DNA of 64,000 bases from Chelatococcus sp. (GTDB lineage Bacteria; Pseudomonadota; Alphaproteobacteria; Rhizobiales; Beijerinckiaceae): the NCBI GenBank assembly GCA_003248805.1, contig QFQY01000014.1, positions 1-64,000 of the forward strand, read 5' to 3'. Below the pieces are notes generated by a model, which saw only the letters and a list, made by a program, of their open reading frames with translations, was not told where the DNA came from and ran no database searches. The translations under genes were made by a program, and so were the position numbers. This document shows positions 50,733 through 59,049 of this stretch, one piece after another (position 1 is the first letter of the stretch; every line of letters starts with the position of its first letter).

Positions 50733-51659
50733 TCATCGCGGCTCGGACCCGATCGCGGCGCGCACTGTCCCGGCTGTCAGCTCAGGCCGGCACAGCTCGA
50801 TGAAGCGTTGGGCATAGCCCGGCAGAAAGCGGCCGCGCGGCACGGCGAGATAGGAGGTCGCCCGGGGGAAGAGATCGTCGGCGACCTTGACGAGATCGCG
50901 GTCGCGTTCCGGGTCGAAGGCGATTTCGGTGATGATTCCGAGACCAAGCCCGAGCGCGACATAGGACTTGATGACGTCGGAATCGATGGCGGAGACGACG
51001 ATGTCCGGCGACAGGCCACGCTCGCGGAAGGCCGCGTCGATCAGCGGTCGCCCGGTGAAGCCGTGGCCATAGGTGACGATCGGCCGCTCGGCGATTGTGG
51101 CGAGGTCGAGGCCGGTCCGGCCTGCGAAGGGATCGCCGCGGTCGGCGACGACGATGTGGCGCCAGCTATAGTAGGGAAAGGCGGCGAGTTCGGCGACGTT
51201 CGTCAGGCTTTCGGTCGCGATGCCGATATGGGCCGCGCCCTCGCGCAGGCGGGCGACGATGTCGCCGGGGTCGCCCTGGCTGATCGAGAGCCTGACCTGC
51301 GGAAACTGCGCCCGAAAGCGTTTGACGATGTCGGGCAGGGCGTAGCGCGCCTGGGTGTGGGTTGTGGCGATCACGAGCTCACCCGCCGACGGGTCGCGGA
51401 GATGGCCGGTCACGCGCTTGATGCTCGTCGCGTCGGCGAGGATGCGCTCGACATAGCCGAGAACGGCGCGCCCGGCTTCCGTGAGACCGAGCATGCGCTT
51501 GCCGCGCCGTTCGAACAGCGCGACGCCGAGTTCGAGCTCGAGATCCTTGATGTGCTTGGAGACGCCGGATTGCGAGGTGTTCAGCGCGGCCGCCGCCTCG
51601 GTGAAGTTGAAGCCGCTGCGGACGGCTTCCTGAACAATGCGGAGCTGCTGCAGGTTCAT
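50733..51659 (-). CDS. CysB-family LysR-type regulator of sulfur metabolism
   Basis: 308 residues. The match to CysB/Cbl is close and continuous: MNLQQLRIVQEAVRSGFNFTEAAAAL (HTH), IATTHTQARYALPDIVKRF, and VTYGHGFTGRPLIDAAFRERGLSPDIVVSAIDSDVIKSYVALGLGLGII. T100, T102 and Q103, which bind the anionic sulfur-status ligand in CysB, are all kept at the same numbering. It therefore probably senses sulfate or O-acetylserine-type signals and activates the surrounding genes under sulfur limitation. The ATG at 51659 gives the exact family N-terminus. Confidence 0.93.
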   Translation of the reverse strand: MNLQQLRIVQEAVRSGFNFTEAAAALNTSQSGVSKHIKDLELELGVALFERRGKRMLGLTEAGRAVLGYVERILADATSIKRVTGHLRDPSAGELVIATTHTQARYALPDIVKRFRAQFPQVRLSISQGDPGDIVARLREGAAHIGIATESLTNVAELAAFPYYSWRHIVVADRGDPFAGRTGLDLATIAERPIVTYGHGFTGRPLIDAAFRERGLSPDIVVSAIDSDVIKSYVALGLGLGIITEIAFDPERDRDLVKVADDLFPRATSYLAVPRGRFLPGYAQRFIELCRPELTAGTVRAAIGSEPR

Positions 51660-52084
51660 CGATGAGGGAAGGGGTCTGGCGATCCGGACACGAGGGGCGA
51701 AGGCCGCGATCATAGGAGGCCGGCGCGAGGGTATCTTTCCGAAGTCGGCCTCGCCCGGAGGAGGACTTCCGCCCTGGCGCGGCGCCGGCGAATGCGCTCT
51801 TCCGCAGGCCTGCCCTCGCGACGGCCGGAAGCCTTGGCGGAGCCGGCTTCCCTGACGAGCGCACCCCGTTCCGAAGGCCGCGGACGAGCGAGGGCGTTGT
51901 CGCGAATTTTCGCCGCGGCAGAGAAGAAGTTCTGCCTGATCCCGGTTTCGAGGAGAAGCGAGCGTTCGAATTTCGAGCTTTATCGGCCTCAACGATAAGA
52001 AAATTCTCAATCCTTATTTAGCCGAACGGCCGCGTACCGCGACAATCGCCGCCAATCGCCCTCGACGGGCCTGCGGAGCGGAAC
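51660..52084. other. Intergenic region with candidate LysR-type box
   Basis: 425 bases, no gene supported. Close to the LLM operon is TTATCG-N7-CGATAA (51980-51998), whose inner part ATCG-N7-CGAT (51982-51996) has the T-N11-A form of LysR-family sites; it ends 87 bases before the first start codon. The 51999-52020 stretch is AT-rich, fitting a promoter just behind the box. Binding by the neighbouring CysB-type protein is inference. Confidence 0.55.
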
Positions 52085-53059
52085 ATGACCTACGCGCTGA
52101 GTCTTCTCGACAAGAGCCCGATCGCGGACGGCTCGACACCCGAGCAGGCGCTCGCCGATTCCGTCGCCTATGCACGCCATGCCGAGCGGCTCGGCTATCA
52201 TCGCTTCTGGCTGGCGGAGCACCACGGCAACGGCGAGGTCGCGGGTGTCGCTCCCGAAATCCTGGCGGCCTGGATTCTGGCGTCGACCGACCGCATCCGC
52301 GTCGGCTCCGGCGGGGTGATGCTGCAGCATTACAGCCCCTTCAAGGTCGCGGAGAGCTTCAAGCTGCTCTCCGCCCTGGCACCCGGCCGCGTCGATCTCG
52401 GCATCGGCCGGGCGCCGGGCGGGCTGCCTCTGGCGACGCAGGCGCTTCAGTCGCGTCTCGACCGGTCGGCGCCGGCGGATTTCACCGCTCTGGTCGAGGC
52501 GCTCGACGGCTATCTGAATGATGACCTCGCCCGGCCGCTCGCCCGCGTCGCGCCGCGGCGCATTCTGCTGGGCGGCTCGCCGGAGAGCGGTGCTCTCGCC
52601 GCGCGCCTCGGCTGGGAATTCGTCTTCGCCGGTCATTTCAACGGCGACGCCGCGCTCATCGAAGCGAGCCTCGGGGCCTATCGTGCCGGCGGCGGCCACG
52701 CGCCGGCGCTGGCGGTGCATGCCTTCGCGGCCGCCTCTTCGGCGGCGGCGCGGGAAGCGGTGCGCGAGACACGGATCTTCCGCGTGACCCTGTCGGACGG
52801 TCGTGCCGTGAACCTGCGCAGCCGCGAGCAGGCCGAGAGCTTCGCCCGTCAGGCGGGCGACACGCAGTTCACGATCCGCGAAACCCATCCCCACGTCATC
52901 GCCGGCACGGGCGAGGAGGTCCGCGCCGAACTCGATGCCCTGGGCGAACGCTTCGGCGTGGCCGAGTTCGTGCTCGACAACCCGGTTCGGGACGCGGCCG
53001 CACGACGGCAGTCCATCGAGCTGATCGCCGCCGCCGGCGCCCGCCGGGCCGCGGCCTGA
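52085..53059 (+). CDS. MsnO8-type LLM monooxygenase (CmoO/YtmO-like)
   Basis: 324 residues. The FWLAEHHGNGEVAGVAPEILAAWILASTDRIRVGSGGVMLQHYSPFKVAESFKLLSALAPGRVDLGIGRAPGG segment is characteristic of the MsnO8/YhbW group of luciferase-like proteins. The B. subtilis ytm operon contains a member of this group (CmoO) beside an NtaA-type enzyme, exactly as here where the next gene is NtaA-type. First gene of a nine-gene plus operon downstream of the candidate CysB-type box. Confidence 0.9.
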   Translation: MTYALSLLDKSPIADGSTPEQALADSVAYARHAERLGYHRFWLAEHHGNGEVAGVAPEILAAWILASTDRIRVGSGGVMLQHYSPFKVAESFKLLSALAPGRVDLGIGRAPGGLPLATQALQSRLDRSAPADFTALVEALDGYLNDDLARPLARVAPRRILLGGSPESGALAARLGWEFVFAGHFNGDAALIEASLGAYRAGGGHAPALAVHAFAAASSAAAREAVRETRIFRVTLSDGRAVNLRSREQAESFARQAGDTQFTIRETHPHVIAGTGEEVRAELDALGERFGVAEFVLDNPVRDAAARRQSIELIAAAGARRAAA

Positions 53060-53094
53060 CCCTTCATCACTCTCGCATCCGACGAGGCCTGTCC

Positions 53095-54447
53095 ATGAGC
53101 GCGACCGCTGCGAAACCCGTCTCCTTCGGCATCATGCTGCATGGCGCCGGCGGGCATATGAACGCCTGGCGCCACCCGTCCGGCCCGGCCGATGCCAGCG
53201 TCAACCTGGACTTCTACATCGATACCGCCCGCAAGGCGGAGGCCGCCGGCATCGCCTTCGCCTTCGTGGCGGACGGGCTCTACATCAACGAAAAGTCGAT
53301 CCCGCATTTCCTCAACCGCTTCGAACCGCTGACGATCCTCTCGGCGCTGGCGGTCGCGACGACGAAGATCGGGCTCGCGGGCACGGTCTCGACCTCTTAT
53401 TCGGACCCCTTCACCGTCGCCCGGCAATTCGCCTCGCTCGATCTGATCTCGAAGGGGCGCGCCGGCTGGAACGTCGTCACGACGCCGCTCGAGGGCTCGG
53501 CGAAGAACTACAGCCGCCCGCATCCCGAGCACGCGCTGCGCTACGAGATCGCCGACGAATATCTCGAGGTCACGCAGGGGCTGTGGGATTCCTGGGACGA
53601 GGACGCATTCCCGCGCGACCGCGAGAGCAGCCGCTTCTTCGATCCCGCCAAGCTGCACCGGCTCGACCACAAGGGGCGCTTCTTCCAGGTCGAGGGGCCG
53701 CTCAACATCGCTCGCTCGAAGCAGGGCCAGCCGGTGATCTTCCAGGCAGGCTCCTCCGATGCCGGCATCAAGCTCGCCGGCAAATATGCCGACGCCGTCT
53801 TCACCCATTCGCCCTCGCTCGACGAGACGAAGGCGTTCCGCGACCAGGTTCGCGCCGCCGCCGTCGCCCATGGCCGCAGGGCCGACGACGTCAAGGTCTT
53901 CCCGGGCATCGGCCCGATCGTCGGCCGCACGGCGGAAGAGGCGCAGGCGAAATACGAGGTCATCCGCAACCTGCTCTCGATCGACGACGCGCTGGCCTAT
54001 CTCGGCCGCTTCTTCGACCATCACGACTTCACGCAGTACCCGCTCGACGCGCCGTTCCCGGAACTCGGAGACATCGGCAAGAACAGCTTCCGTTCGACGA
54101 CCGACCGCATCAAGAAGACGGCGCGGGAGAAGAACCAGACCTTGCGGGAAGCGGCGCTGGCGGCCGCGACGCCGAAGCCCAATTTTATCGGCACCGGCGC
54201 GCATGTCGCCGGCGAGATCATCCGCTGGATCGACGCGGGCGCGGCGGACGGGTTCATCCTCGGCTTCTCGGTCACGGCCGAGGGGCTCGCCGATTTCGTC
54301 GAGCTGGTCGTGCCCGAGCTGGAGGCGCGCGGCCGCTACAGCCGCGATCTCGCCGGGCAGACCCTGCGCGACCATCTCGGCCTGCCGTTCAAGCCGAGCC
54401 GCCATGCACAGGCGCAGCCCGCTCCCGCGCTGGCGGTGGCCGGATGA
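53095..54447 (+). CDS. NtaA-type FMN monooxygenase (CmoJ/YxeK-like candidate)
   Basis: 450 residues, full family length. Motifs: FGIMLHGAGGHMNAWRHP, DFYIDTARKAEAAGIAFAFVADGLYIN, EPLTILSALAVATTKIGLAGTVSTSYSDPFTVARQFASLDLISKGRAGWNVVTTPLEGSAKNYSR, QPVIFQAGSSDAGIKLA. The G-W-N-V-V-T flavin contact is intact. It overlaps the deacylase gene by four bases (ATGA) and lies near GNAT and importer genes, the gene set of S-(2-succino)cysteine or S-alkylcysteine degradation, in which this enzyme would oxidise the N-acetylated thioether to release the side chain. Confidence 0.92.
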   Translation: MSATAAKPVSFGIMLHGAGGHMNAWRHPSGPADASVNLDFYIDTARKAEAAGIAFAFVADGLYINEKSIPHFLNRFEPLTILSALAVATTKIGLAGTVSTSYSDPFTVARQFASLDLISKGRAGWNVVTTPLEGSAKNYSRPHPEHALRYEIADEYLEVTQGLWDSWDEDAFPRDRESSRFFDPAKLHRLDHKGRFFQVEGPLNIARSKQGQPVIFQAGSSDAGIKLAGKYADAVFTHSPSLDETKAFRDQVRAAAVAHGRRADDVKVFPGIGPIVGRTAEEAQAKYEVIRNLLSIDDALAYLGRFFDHHDFTQYPLDAPFPELGDIGKNSFRSTTDRIKKTAREKNQTLREAALAAATPKPNFIGTGAHVAGEIIRWIDAGAADGFILGFSVTAEGLADFVELVVPELEARGRYSRDLAGQTLRDHLGLPFKPSRHAQAQPAPALAVAG

Positions 54448-55622
54448 ACGCGCCGGTCCGGAACCCGTCGCCGATTCTTCCCGAGGTCGCGGAGGAGCTC
54501 GACCGCTTCATCGCCCTGCGCCGTCATTTCCACCGGAACCCGGAACTCTCGACGCAGGAGCGGGAGACGGCCCGGCACATCGCGGAACTGCTCGCCGAAT
54601 GGGGCTACGAGGTCGAGACCGGGATCGGCGGCGAGGGCGTGGTCGGCACGCTGCGTCTGGGAACCGGCACGAAGGCGCTGGGCATCCGGGCCGATTTCGA
54701 CGCGCTGCCGATCGCCGAGGCGACGAACCTGCCGCATGCCAGCCGGAACGCCGGTGTAATGCATGCCTGCGGCCATGACGGGCACACCACGATCCTGCTC
54801 GCCGCCGCCCGGGCGCTCGCCCGTCGCGGGCGCTTCGACGGCACGCTGCGGCTGATCTTTCAGCCGGCCGAGGAGATTTCGGTCGGCGCCAGAAACATGA
54901 TCCGCGAGCGTCTGTTCGAGCGCTTTCCAGTCGATGCGATCTTCGGACTGCACAACTGGCCGGGCGTGCCGGAGGGCGTGTTCGGCTTCGTCGACGGACC
55001 CGCCATGGCGGCGGTCGACCGGGCCGTGATCAGGATCGTCGGACGCGGTGGTCACGGCGCCGCGCCGCACGAGACGGTCGATCCCGTCCTCGCCGCGGCC
55101 CATGTGGTGACCGCGCTGCAGAGCCTTGTCTCCCGCAACGTTCCCCCGCTGGAGACCGCCGTCGTCACGGTCGGCTCGATCCATGGTGGCACGGCTTCCA
55201 ACGTGATCCCGGATTCGGTCGAGCTCCAGGCGACGATCCGCAGCTTTTCGCCGGCCGTGCGCCGGCTCCTCTCCGAGCGCCTGCCGGCTCTGGTGAAGGC
55301 TCAGGCGCAGGCCTTCGGCGCGACGGCGGAGGTCGAGTACCGGCTCGGAATGCCGGCCGTGGTCAACCATGCGGGCCCGTCGCAGTTCGCGCGCGAAACG
55401 GCATTGTCCGTCTTCGGCGCCGCCGGGGTGGAGCCGCATCTGGCGCCGCGTACGGCGAGCGAGGATTTCGCCTATTTCCTGGAGGAGCGTCCCGGCGCCT
55501 TTCTGTTCGTCGGAGCGGGCGAGGGCGCGCCGCTGCATTCCCCCCACTACGATTTCAACGACGCGCTGATCGCGCCGGCCGCGACCTATTGGACCCGGCT
55601 CGCCGAGCGCTTTCTCGCCTGA
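54444..55622 (+). CDS. M20-family amidohydrolase / N-acyl-amino-acid deacylase (SndA-like candidate)
   Basis: 392 residues of the M20D hippuricase/IAA-amino-acid hydrolase type. Metal and catalytic residues: C109-G-H111 in VMHACGHDGHTT, E143-E144 in FQPAEEISVGA, H in FGLHNWPG, and a further His in APRTASEDFAYFL...LHSPHYDFND. A lid domain has GRGGHGAAPH. The family removes acyl groups from amino acids. In the proposed pathway it would free cysteine from N-acetylcysteine after monooxygenation. Cytosolic. Confidence 0.92.
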   Translation: MNAPVRNPSPILPEVAEELDRFIALRRHFHRNPELSTQERETARHIAELLAEWGYEVETGIGGEGVVGTLRLGTGTKALGIRADFDALPIAEATNLPHASRNAGVMHACGHDGHTTILLAAARALARRGRFDGTLRLIFQPAEEISVGARNMIRERLFERFPVDAIFGLHNWPGVPEGVFGFVDGPAMAAVDRAVIRIVGRGGHGAAPHETVDPVLAAAHVVTALQSLVSRNVPPLETAVVTVGSIHGGTASNVIPDSVELQATIRSFSPAVRRLLSERLPALVKAQAQAFGATAEVEYRLGMPAVVNHAGPSQFARETALSVFGAAGVEPHLAPRTASEDFAYFLEERPGAFLFVGAGEGAPLHSPHYDFNDALIAPAATYWTRLAERFLA

Positions 55623-55637
55623 AGACGGGAAAAGCCG

Positions 55638-56165
55638 ATGTCAGACATGTTCTTCTCCACCAGCCCGACCGACCCTGCGGCCCAGCCCCTCGTCCAGGAT
55701 CTGATCCGCGAATATGATGGGCGCTATGGCGACGTTCCCGGCCGCGCTCCGGCCGTCGTCGAGCTCAATCGCTACGCGCCGGAACTCTTCTTGCCGCCGC
55801 GCGGGCGCTTCCTGCTGCTGTTGCGCGACGGAGAGCCGATCGCCGGCGGCGCCTTCATGCCCCATGCCGAGCCCGAGACGGCCGAGGTCAAGCGCGTCTG
55901 GGCGCGTTCGGACCTGCGCCGCCAGGGGCTGGCCGCCCGCGTCGTCCGCGAACTCGAGCGCCTGGCCTGGGAGCAGGGCTACCGCCACTTCTACCTGACC
56001 ACCGGCAGCCGCCAGCCCGAGGCGGTCGGGCTCTATCTGTCGCTCGGTTACGAGCCGCATTTCGACCTGAACGTCGATGCCACCCAATTCAGCCATCTGC
56101 CTTTCCGCAAGCGCCTCGTCGCGCCGGCCGGTCGCGTCGCCGAGGCGCTCGCCTTTTCGGCCTGA
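55638..56165 (+). CDS. GNAT-family N-acetyltransferase (SnaA-like candidate)
   Basis: 175 residues. Motif A R94-R-Q-G-L-A and GYRHFYLTTGSRQPEAVGLYLSLGYEPHFD are clear. A paralogue of the 49278-49904 protein. Sixteen bases behind the deacylase. An acetyltransferase and a deacetylase in one operon would be futile unless they act before and after an intermediate step; the monooxygenase supplies that step. Confidence 0.9.
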   Translation: MSDMFFSTSPTDPAAQPLVQDLIREYDGRYGDVPGRAPAVVELNRYAPELFLPPRGRFLLLLRDGEPIAGGAFMPHAEPETAEVKRVWARSDLRRQGLAARVVRELERLAWEQGYRHFYLTTGSRQPEAVGLYLSLGYEPHFDLNVDATQFSHLPFRKRLVAPAGRVAEALAFSA

Positions 56166-56192
56166 GCCCCCACACCGTCAAAGGATCCAGCC

Positions 56193-57959
56193 ATGACCCT
56201 TGCCCTCGACGGCCGTGCCGCGACCGTTCCCCCGACATCCGTGCATGCGGGAGGCGCCGGGCTCCGGATCGTTCCGGCCCGCAATCCCTGGCGCATCCTC
56301 GGCGGCGCCTTCGCGCTGCTCGTCGTCCTCGCGGTGCTGAACTCGGTGCTGGGCAATCCGCGCTGGGGCTGGGACGTGTTCGCGGAGTGGTTCTTCGCCG
56401 AGCCGGTTCTGGTCGGCCTCGGCCGGACGCTGCTTCTGACGCTGCTCGGCGCCGTGCTCGGCTTCACCTTCGGGGCGCTGCTGGCGCTGGCGCGGCTCTC
56501 CGGCTCGGCCCCGCTGGCGGCGGTGTCCTGGACCTTCGTCTGGATCTTCCGCTCGATCCCCCTGATCGTGCTGCTGCTGATCCTCAACAATCTCGGCTAT
56601 CTCTATGAGACCGTCTCGCTCGGCGTGCCCTTCACCGGCTGGACGCTGTTCTCCTACCCGACGACGCAGCTCATCAGCCCCTTCATGGCGGCGGTGCTCG
56701 GGCTGACGCTGAATCAGGCCGCCTTCTCCGCCGAGTTCATCCGCGGCGGGCTGCTCGCGGTCGACCAGGGCCAGCACGAGGCCGCGGCCGCGCTGGGGCT
56801 GCCGAAGCGGCGCCAGTTCTTCCGCATCGTGCTGCCGCAGGCGATGCGCTCGATCACGCCCACCGCCTTCAACGACATCATCGGCCTCGCGAAGGGCACC
56901 TCCAACGTCTACATCCTGGCGCTGCCGGAGCTGTTCTACACCGTCCAGGTCATCTACCGCCGCAATCTGGAGGTGATCCCGCTGCTGATGGTGGCGACGG
57001 TGTGGTATCTCGTCATCCTGACCGCGCTGTCGGTGGTCCAGTCCCAAATCGAGCGCTACTACGCCCGCGGCGCGCTCCGTCAGCAGAAGCCTTCGGTCTT
57101 CGCTCCGCTGCTGCGGCTCTTCGCCCGGGGCAGGACGAATGCAGCGGCGGAGCCACTCGCACCGTCATCGGCGCCCACCGCGCCGCTCGCTCATCGCCGG
57201 GGCGGCGAGATCGCCATCCGGAGCGTCTCGAAGAGCTTCGGCGAGCTCAAGGTGCTCGACGACGTCTCGCTGACGCTGCCCTCCGGCTCGGTCACAGCGA
57301 TCATCGGACCGTCCGGCTCGGGCAAATCGACGCTGCTGCGCTCGATCAACCATCTCGAACGCCTCGATCGCGGCGCGATCACGCTCGACGGCCAGCTCAT
57401 CGGCTATCGGCAGGAGGGCGAGCTTCTCTACGAACTGAAGGAGCGCGAGGTCCTGCGCCGGCGGGTCGATGTCGGCATGGTGTTCCAGAACTTCAACCTG
57501 TTCCCGCATCTGACCGCGCTGGAGAACGTCGTCGAGGCGCCGATCCATGCCCGCGGCGCGAGCCGCGCCGAAGCCGAGCTGGCGGCCCGCGACCTGCTCG
57601 CCCGCGTCGGCCTCTCCGACAAGGCCAACGCCTATCCGCGTCAGCTCTCGGGCGGCCAGCAGCAGCGCGTCGCCATCGCCCGCGCGCTGGCACTGAAGCC
57701 CAAGGCGCTGCTCTTCGACGAGCCGACCTCGGCGCTCGATCCCGAACTGGTCGGCGAGGTGCTGGCCGTCATCAAGGAGCTCGCCCGCTCGGGAGCGACC
57801 CTCGTCATCGTCACCCATGAGATCGGCTTCGCCCGCGAGGTCGCCGACCAGGTCGTCTTCATGGATGGCGGCCGCATCGTCGAGGCCGGCCCGCCGGAGC
57901 GGGTGCTCGACGCCCCCGAACAGCGGCGCACCGCCGAATTCCTCGCCCGGGTGCTGTGA
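56193..57959 (+). CDS. Fused PAAT permease-ATPase ABC transporter protein
   Basis: 588 residues. Residues ~35-295 are a PAAT permease (TFVWIFRSIPLIVLLLILNNL, EFIRGGLLAVDQGQHEAAAALGLPKRRQFFRIVLPQAMRSITP). A linker of ~35 residues follows, then a complete ATPase: Walker A GPSGSGKST (372-380), VFQNFNLFPHLTALEN, LSGGQQQRVAIARALA, LLFDEPTSALDPE, VTHEI. A homodimer would therefore be a full importer. Two binding proteins follow. Natural fusions of this pair are known but uncommon, and the two other PAAT systems in this window are unfused. Confidence 0.93.
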   Translation: MTLALDGRAATVPPTSVHAGGAGLRIVPARNPWRILGGAFALLVVLAVLNSVLGNPRWGWDVFAEWFFAEPVLVGLGRTLLLTLLGAVLGFTFGALLALARLSGSAPLAAVSWTFVWIFRSIPLIVLLLILNNLGYLYETVSLGVPFTGWTLFSYPTTQLISPFMAAVLGLTLNQAAFSAEFIRGGLLAVDQGQHEAAAALGLPKRRQFFRIVLPQAMRSITPTAFNDIIGLAKGTSNVYILALPELFYTVQVIYRRNLEVIPLLMVATVWYLVILTALSVVQSQIERYYARGALRQQKPSVFAPLLRLFARGRTNAAAEPLAPSSAPTAPLAHRRGGEIAIRSVSKSFGELKVLDDVSLTLPSGSVTAIIGPSGSGKSTLLRSINHLERLDRGAITLDGQLIGYRQEGELLYELKEREVLRRRVDVGMVFQNFNLFPHLTALENVVEAPIHARGASRAEAELAARDLLARVGLSDKANAYPRQLSGGQQQRVAIARALALKPKALLFDEPTSALDPELVGEVLAVIKELARSGATLVIVTHEIGFAREVADQVVFMDGGRIVEAGPPERVLDAPEQRRTAEFLARVL

Positions 57960-58003
57960 AAGCGCCTCGTCCCCGATCGCCCTCCCGACCGAAAGGCCCT
58001 CCC

Positions 58004-58945
58004 ATGACCTCCTCGAACGCATTTTCCCGTCGCGTCCTGCTCGGCATCCTGGCCGGAGCCGCGCTCTGCCCCTCGCTCGCCTTCGCGCAGCAGAGTTTCG
58101 ACCTCACCTCGGTCCAGAAGGGGCAGCCTCGTGCCGAGGCGGTGCCCGAGGCGATCAAGCTGCTGAAGGACGTGAAGCTCGCCAAGCCGGGCACCCTCAC
58201 CGTCGCCACGACGGGCACGCGCCTGCCCTTCGGCATCAACGCGACGGACGACCAGAAGGTTATCGTCGGCTCCGAGCCGGATATCGCCAGGCTCGTGGCC
58301 GACGGCCTCGGCCTGAAGCTCGAACTCGTGCAGGTGGCCTGGGCCGACTGGCCGCTCGGCGTAACCTCGGGCAAGTACGACGCGGCGATCTCGAACATCA
58401 CCGTCACGGAGCAGCGCAAGGAGAAGTTCGACTTCTCGACCTACCGCAAGGACCAGCTCGGCCTGTACGCCAGCCTCAAGAGCGGCATCAAGGAGATTTC
58501 CAGGCCGGAAGACATCGCCGGCCTCAGGGTGATCGTCTCCTCCGGCACCAACCAGGAGCAGATCCTGCTCCGCTGGATCAAGGCCAACGAGGCCAAGGGC
58601 CTGAAGACCACCGAGGTGCAGTATTATGACGACGACGTCGTGCTCTATCTCGCCCTCGATTCCGGCCGTGCCGACGTCTATTTCGGCCCCAACGGCATCC
58701 TGGGCTTCAAGGCCGCGCAGACCGGTACGACCCGCCTCGTCGGTTCCTTCTCAGGCGGCTGGCCGGAGACGGCCGAGATCGCCGTGACGACGAAGAAGGG
58801 CGCCGGCTTCGCCGATGCGATCACCGCCGTGCTCAACGCCCAGATCAAGAACGGCAACTATCAGAAGTCGCTGGCGCGCTGGGGCCTCTCGGCGGAGGCG
58901 ATCGAGCTCTCCCGCAGCAATCCGGCCGGGCTGCCGAAAAGCTGA
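58004..58945 (+). CDS. PAAT-family binding protein 1 of the fused importer (atypical pocket)
   Basis: 313 residues with a signal peptide (SRRVLLGILAGAALCPSLAFAQ; RR suggests Tat-like). R138 (TEQRKEKFDFS) is the carboxylate-binding Arg. The Asp expected to bind an alpha-ammonium is replaced by Pro (P229, GRADVYFGPNGIL). The N-terminal mature extension DLTSVQKGQPRAEAVPEAI is shared with the next gene product. A ligand without a free amino group, such as an N-acylated cysteine conjugate, would fit both the pocket and the deacylase upstream. Confidence 0.92.
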   Translation: MTSSNAFSRRVLLGILAGAALCPSLAFAQQSFDLTSVQKGQPRAEAVPEAIKLLKDVKLAKPGTLTVATTGTRLPFGINATDDQKVIVGSEPDIARLVADGLGLKLELVQVAWADWPLGVTSGKYDAAISNITVTEQRKEKFDFSTYRKDQLGLYASLKSGIKEISRPEDIAGLRVIVSSGTNQEQILLRWIKANEAKGLKTTEVQYYDDDVVLYLALDSGRADVYFGPNGILGFKAAQTGTTRLVGSFSGGWPETAEIAVTTKKGAGFADAITAVLNAQIKNGNYQKSLARWGLSAEAIELSRSNPAGLPKS

Positions 58946-59013
58946 TGGCCGGAATCCTACGGCCCGAGCGCCCGCCGGCGCGCCGTCGCCGGGCGTTGTC
59001 CCCTCGACCTGCG

Positions 59014-59032
59014 GGGGCGCCACCGGCGCCCC
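59014..59032 (+). terminator. Intra-operon hairpin between the two binding-protein genes
   Basis: Perfect 8-bp stem GGGGCGCC / GGCGCCCC with a 3-nt loop in the 104-base gap. No T run. Likely stabilises the upstream binding-protein mRNA. Confidence 0.5.
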
Positions 59033-59049
59033 TCGTTCGGAGCTTTGTC

